DNA from: Candidatus Dadabacteria bacterium
Lineage (GTDB): Bacteria; Bdellovibrionota_C; UBA2361; J135
Assembly: GCA_003694225.1 (NCBI GenBank)
Contig: RFKT01000180.1
Span: 1-7,174, forward strand
Reading direction: 5' to 3'
DNA length: 7,174 nucleotides
Below, in pieces: positions 5,850-7,174 of the stretch (within the stretch, counting starts at the first letter, position 1; every line of letters begins with the position of its first letter). The notes under the pieces are model-generated. The model saw only the letters and a list, made by a program, of their open reading frames with translations, was not told the origin of the DNA and did not search any database. Both the position numbers and the translations under genes were made by a program.

Positions 5850-7174
5850 ATGAGTAATGCCGCATTAGCCGGTCGGATAGTGAGATTAGCAGTCCTTCTA
5901 TGTGTTGGAGTAGCTTTTCTAGTGGGATGTTCCACGAGGAAAGTAACCTCTCCTGTATCGTCAGGTCCAACGGCAATTGAACCATTGTCCAACATAGCCT
6001 CAGACAATACCGCAAACTCCAGTGCCGTAGGTATAGATAAAGGAGAAAATGTCGAATTGGCAGAGAAGGCTGAAGGCTCAATGTCTACGGGCAGTTTTAT
6101 TGCCAGAGGCAGTGGCGAAAACCTTTCGGATAAGGTGAACATTTCAGCGAAATCAGATAAGAAAGAGGCAGCGGCCTTAAGTGGTGTGATGCCCTCCGGT
6201 GATTCCACAGCAGATTCTATGTCAGGCGCTATGGCTAGGCCAGGCGAGTTTGAAGTTGAAGAAGAGGTGAACGTAGCTGATAACGGGGATGCCGCCATTA
6301 AAATTCCCGGTGTACTCCAAAGCGGGGAAACAAGAGAGGGCATTGAGGTTGGTCAACCTATCTCTATAGCCTCCTCTGGCATGAACAGAGCAGATAACAA
6401 CATTAACAACGAGAATAATAATGGCATAACAGCAGCAAAAGGTGCTTCTGATTCGTTGTTGAAGCCATCCAATCCTGTGCTCAGCTCGCTAAAGATTGAA
6501 CAGATAGGTGATAGAAAGAACAGGGTTGTGGCTCAAATTAGCTCTGCTGGTGTCTACACGGTCCGCAGGACTGCTCCATCTGAGTACGTCGTCTCTATTA
6601 AGGGGGCATCTATTGCTAAAGGGACGCAGACGGTTATCGTTGCTCCTCCTGATACTGGGCTTATAAGATCTGTGCGTGCTGTAGAGAAAAATGGAGATCT
6701 TTTGCTAAGGGTTTTTGTAAGACCGGGGGCAGTTCTTTCTCCTTCCGCTTCTTCTGGCCAGATATTTCTTACAGCCATGCATCAGTCTGAGCTCGGAGAC
6801 GCTCCCTATGCGCAGCTGGCTGACGGCAAGGGCAAAAAGAAAGCTGATCAAGCAGGTCATCCTGAGAATGAGGGTGAAGGAAAGGTAGAAAATCAAGAGG
6901 AGGCAGAAGGGGATGAAGGAGGCGATCAGGTTGCGGCTCCTAATGTTCCCTCCGAGGAAGAGCAAAATACTGATGAGAATGAGATTGCAGCATTGCTTGA
7001 AGGGGAGCCTAAGTATACAGGTCGGTTGATTTCTCTTGATCTTCAGGATACGGATATAGACAATGCATTAAGGATTATCGCTGAGGTCTCCAATCTTAAC
7101 ATTATCACCAGTCAAGGGGTTCAAGGAAAAGTTACACTAAGGCTTGTAGATGTTCCATGGGATCAGGCTTTGGA
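5850..7174 (+). CDS. pilQ: Type IV pilus secretin PilQ, lipoprotein form (partial, C-terminus outside window)
   Basis: PilQ forms the outer-membrane channel through which the pilus passes. The frame is open from ATG 5850 to the window end: 441 codons, covering only the periplasmic N-terminal part. Residues 1-27 are a lipoprotein signal with a basic start, a hydrophobic core and the lipobox LVGC at 24-27; Ser28 fits outer-membrane sorting. Residues 28-205 are a Ser/Ala/Gly/Asn-rich, probably disordered linker with an Asn-rich patch near 183-191. An AMIN-type peptidoglycan-binding domain fits about 208-310 (SLKIEQIGDRKNRVVAQI; YVVSIKGASI). A Glu/Gly-rich acidic linker runs from about 325 to 385. 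From about 390 comes the STN/secretin N-domain (GRLISLDLQDTDIDNALRII, then NIITSQGVQGKVTLRL and VPWDQAL), whose VPWDQAL is characteristic of PilQ. The N1 and channel domains must lie downstream. No pilP precedes it. Confidence 0.92.
   Translation, partial: MSNAALAGRIVRLAVLLCVGVAFLVGCSTRKVTSPVSSGPTAIEPLSNIASDNTANSSAVGIDKGENVELAEKAEGSMSTGSFIARGSGENLSDKVNISAKSDKKEAAALSGVMPSGDSTADSMSGAMARPGEFEVEEEVNVADNGDAAIKIPGVLQSGETREGIEVGQPISIASSGMNRADNNINNENNNGITAAKGASDSLLKPSNPVLSSLKIEQIGDRKNRVVAQISSAGVYTVRRTAPSEYVVSIKGASIAKGTQTVIVAPPDTGLIRSVRAVEKNGDLLLRVFVRPGAVLSPSASSGQIFLTAMHQSELGDAPYAQLADGKGKKKADQAGHPENEGEGKVENQEEAEGDEGGDQVAAPNVPSEEEQNTDENEIAALLEGEPKYTGRLISLDLQDTDIDNALRIIAEVSNLNIITSQGVQGKVTLRLVDVPWDQAL

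Noticed and set aside
5798..6343. 181-codon minus-strand frame opposite the start of pilQ
   Set aside because: It lies antisense to a well-supported secretin N-terminus with a lipobox and a strong ribosome site; its Ser/Pro/Ala-rich content is what the reverse of the low-complexity linker gives.

Overview
The window is a chromosomal segment from a diderm (Gram-negative-type) bacterium of moderate GC content. The evidence for an outer membrane is the start of a type IV pilus secretin with a lipoprotein signal, encoded next to the inner-membrane alignment proteins PilM, PilN and PilO. No insertion sequence, phage gene, CRISPR array, tRNA or rRNA was seen. The degenerate 7-base repeat tract and the unusual pil gene set would fit a deep, little-cultured lineage, but the species cannot be named from sequence alone.

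Layout. Positions 1-453 (+) hold the C-terminal part of a coiled-coil protein with a polyacidic tail; its start lies before the window. A second frame over the same acidic tract could encode a very basic small protein or a frameshifted tail (about 392-511). Positions 454-644 are a convergent intergenic gap containing a degenerate heptamer repeat tract. Positions 645-2900 (-) encode a complete PriA primosomal helicase. Positions 2901-3134 are a divergent intergenic region with a possible promoter on each strand and two inverted repeats. Positions 3135-5431 (+) encode pilM, pilN and pilO; pilN and pilO overlap by 4 bases. Positions 5432-5849 are an AT-rich gap with no convincing gene, where pilP would usually lie. 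Positions 5850-7174 (+) hold the first 441 codons of pilQ, cut by the window end.

How the genes work together. PilM (a cytoplasmic actin-like ATP-binding protein) docks on the short N-terminal tail of PilN. PilN and PilO pair in the inner membrane through a transmembrane helix, a coiled coil and a periplasmic domain each. Together they line up the pilus motor with the outer-membrane secretin PilQ. PilP, the lipoprotein that normally bridges PilN/PilO to PilQ, is not encoded between pilO and pilQ. Instead PilQ itself carries a lipobox and long disordered linkers, one of them strongly acidic, while PilO ends in a strongly basic tail. PriA restarts stalled replication forks and is functionally unrelated to the pilus genes. 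The most interesting part of the window is this altered PilN-PilO-PilQ set without PilP.
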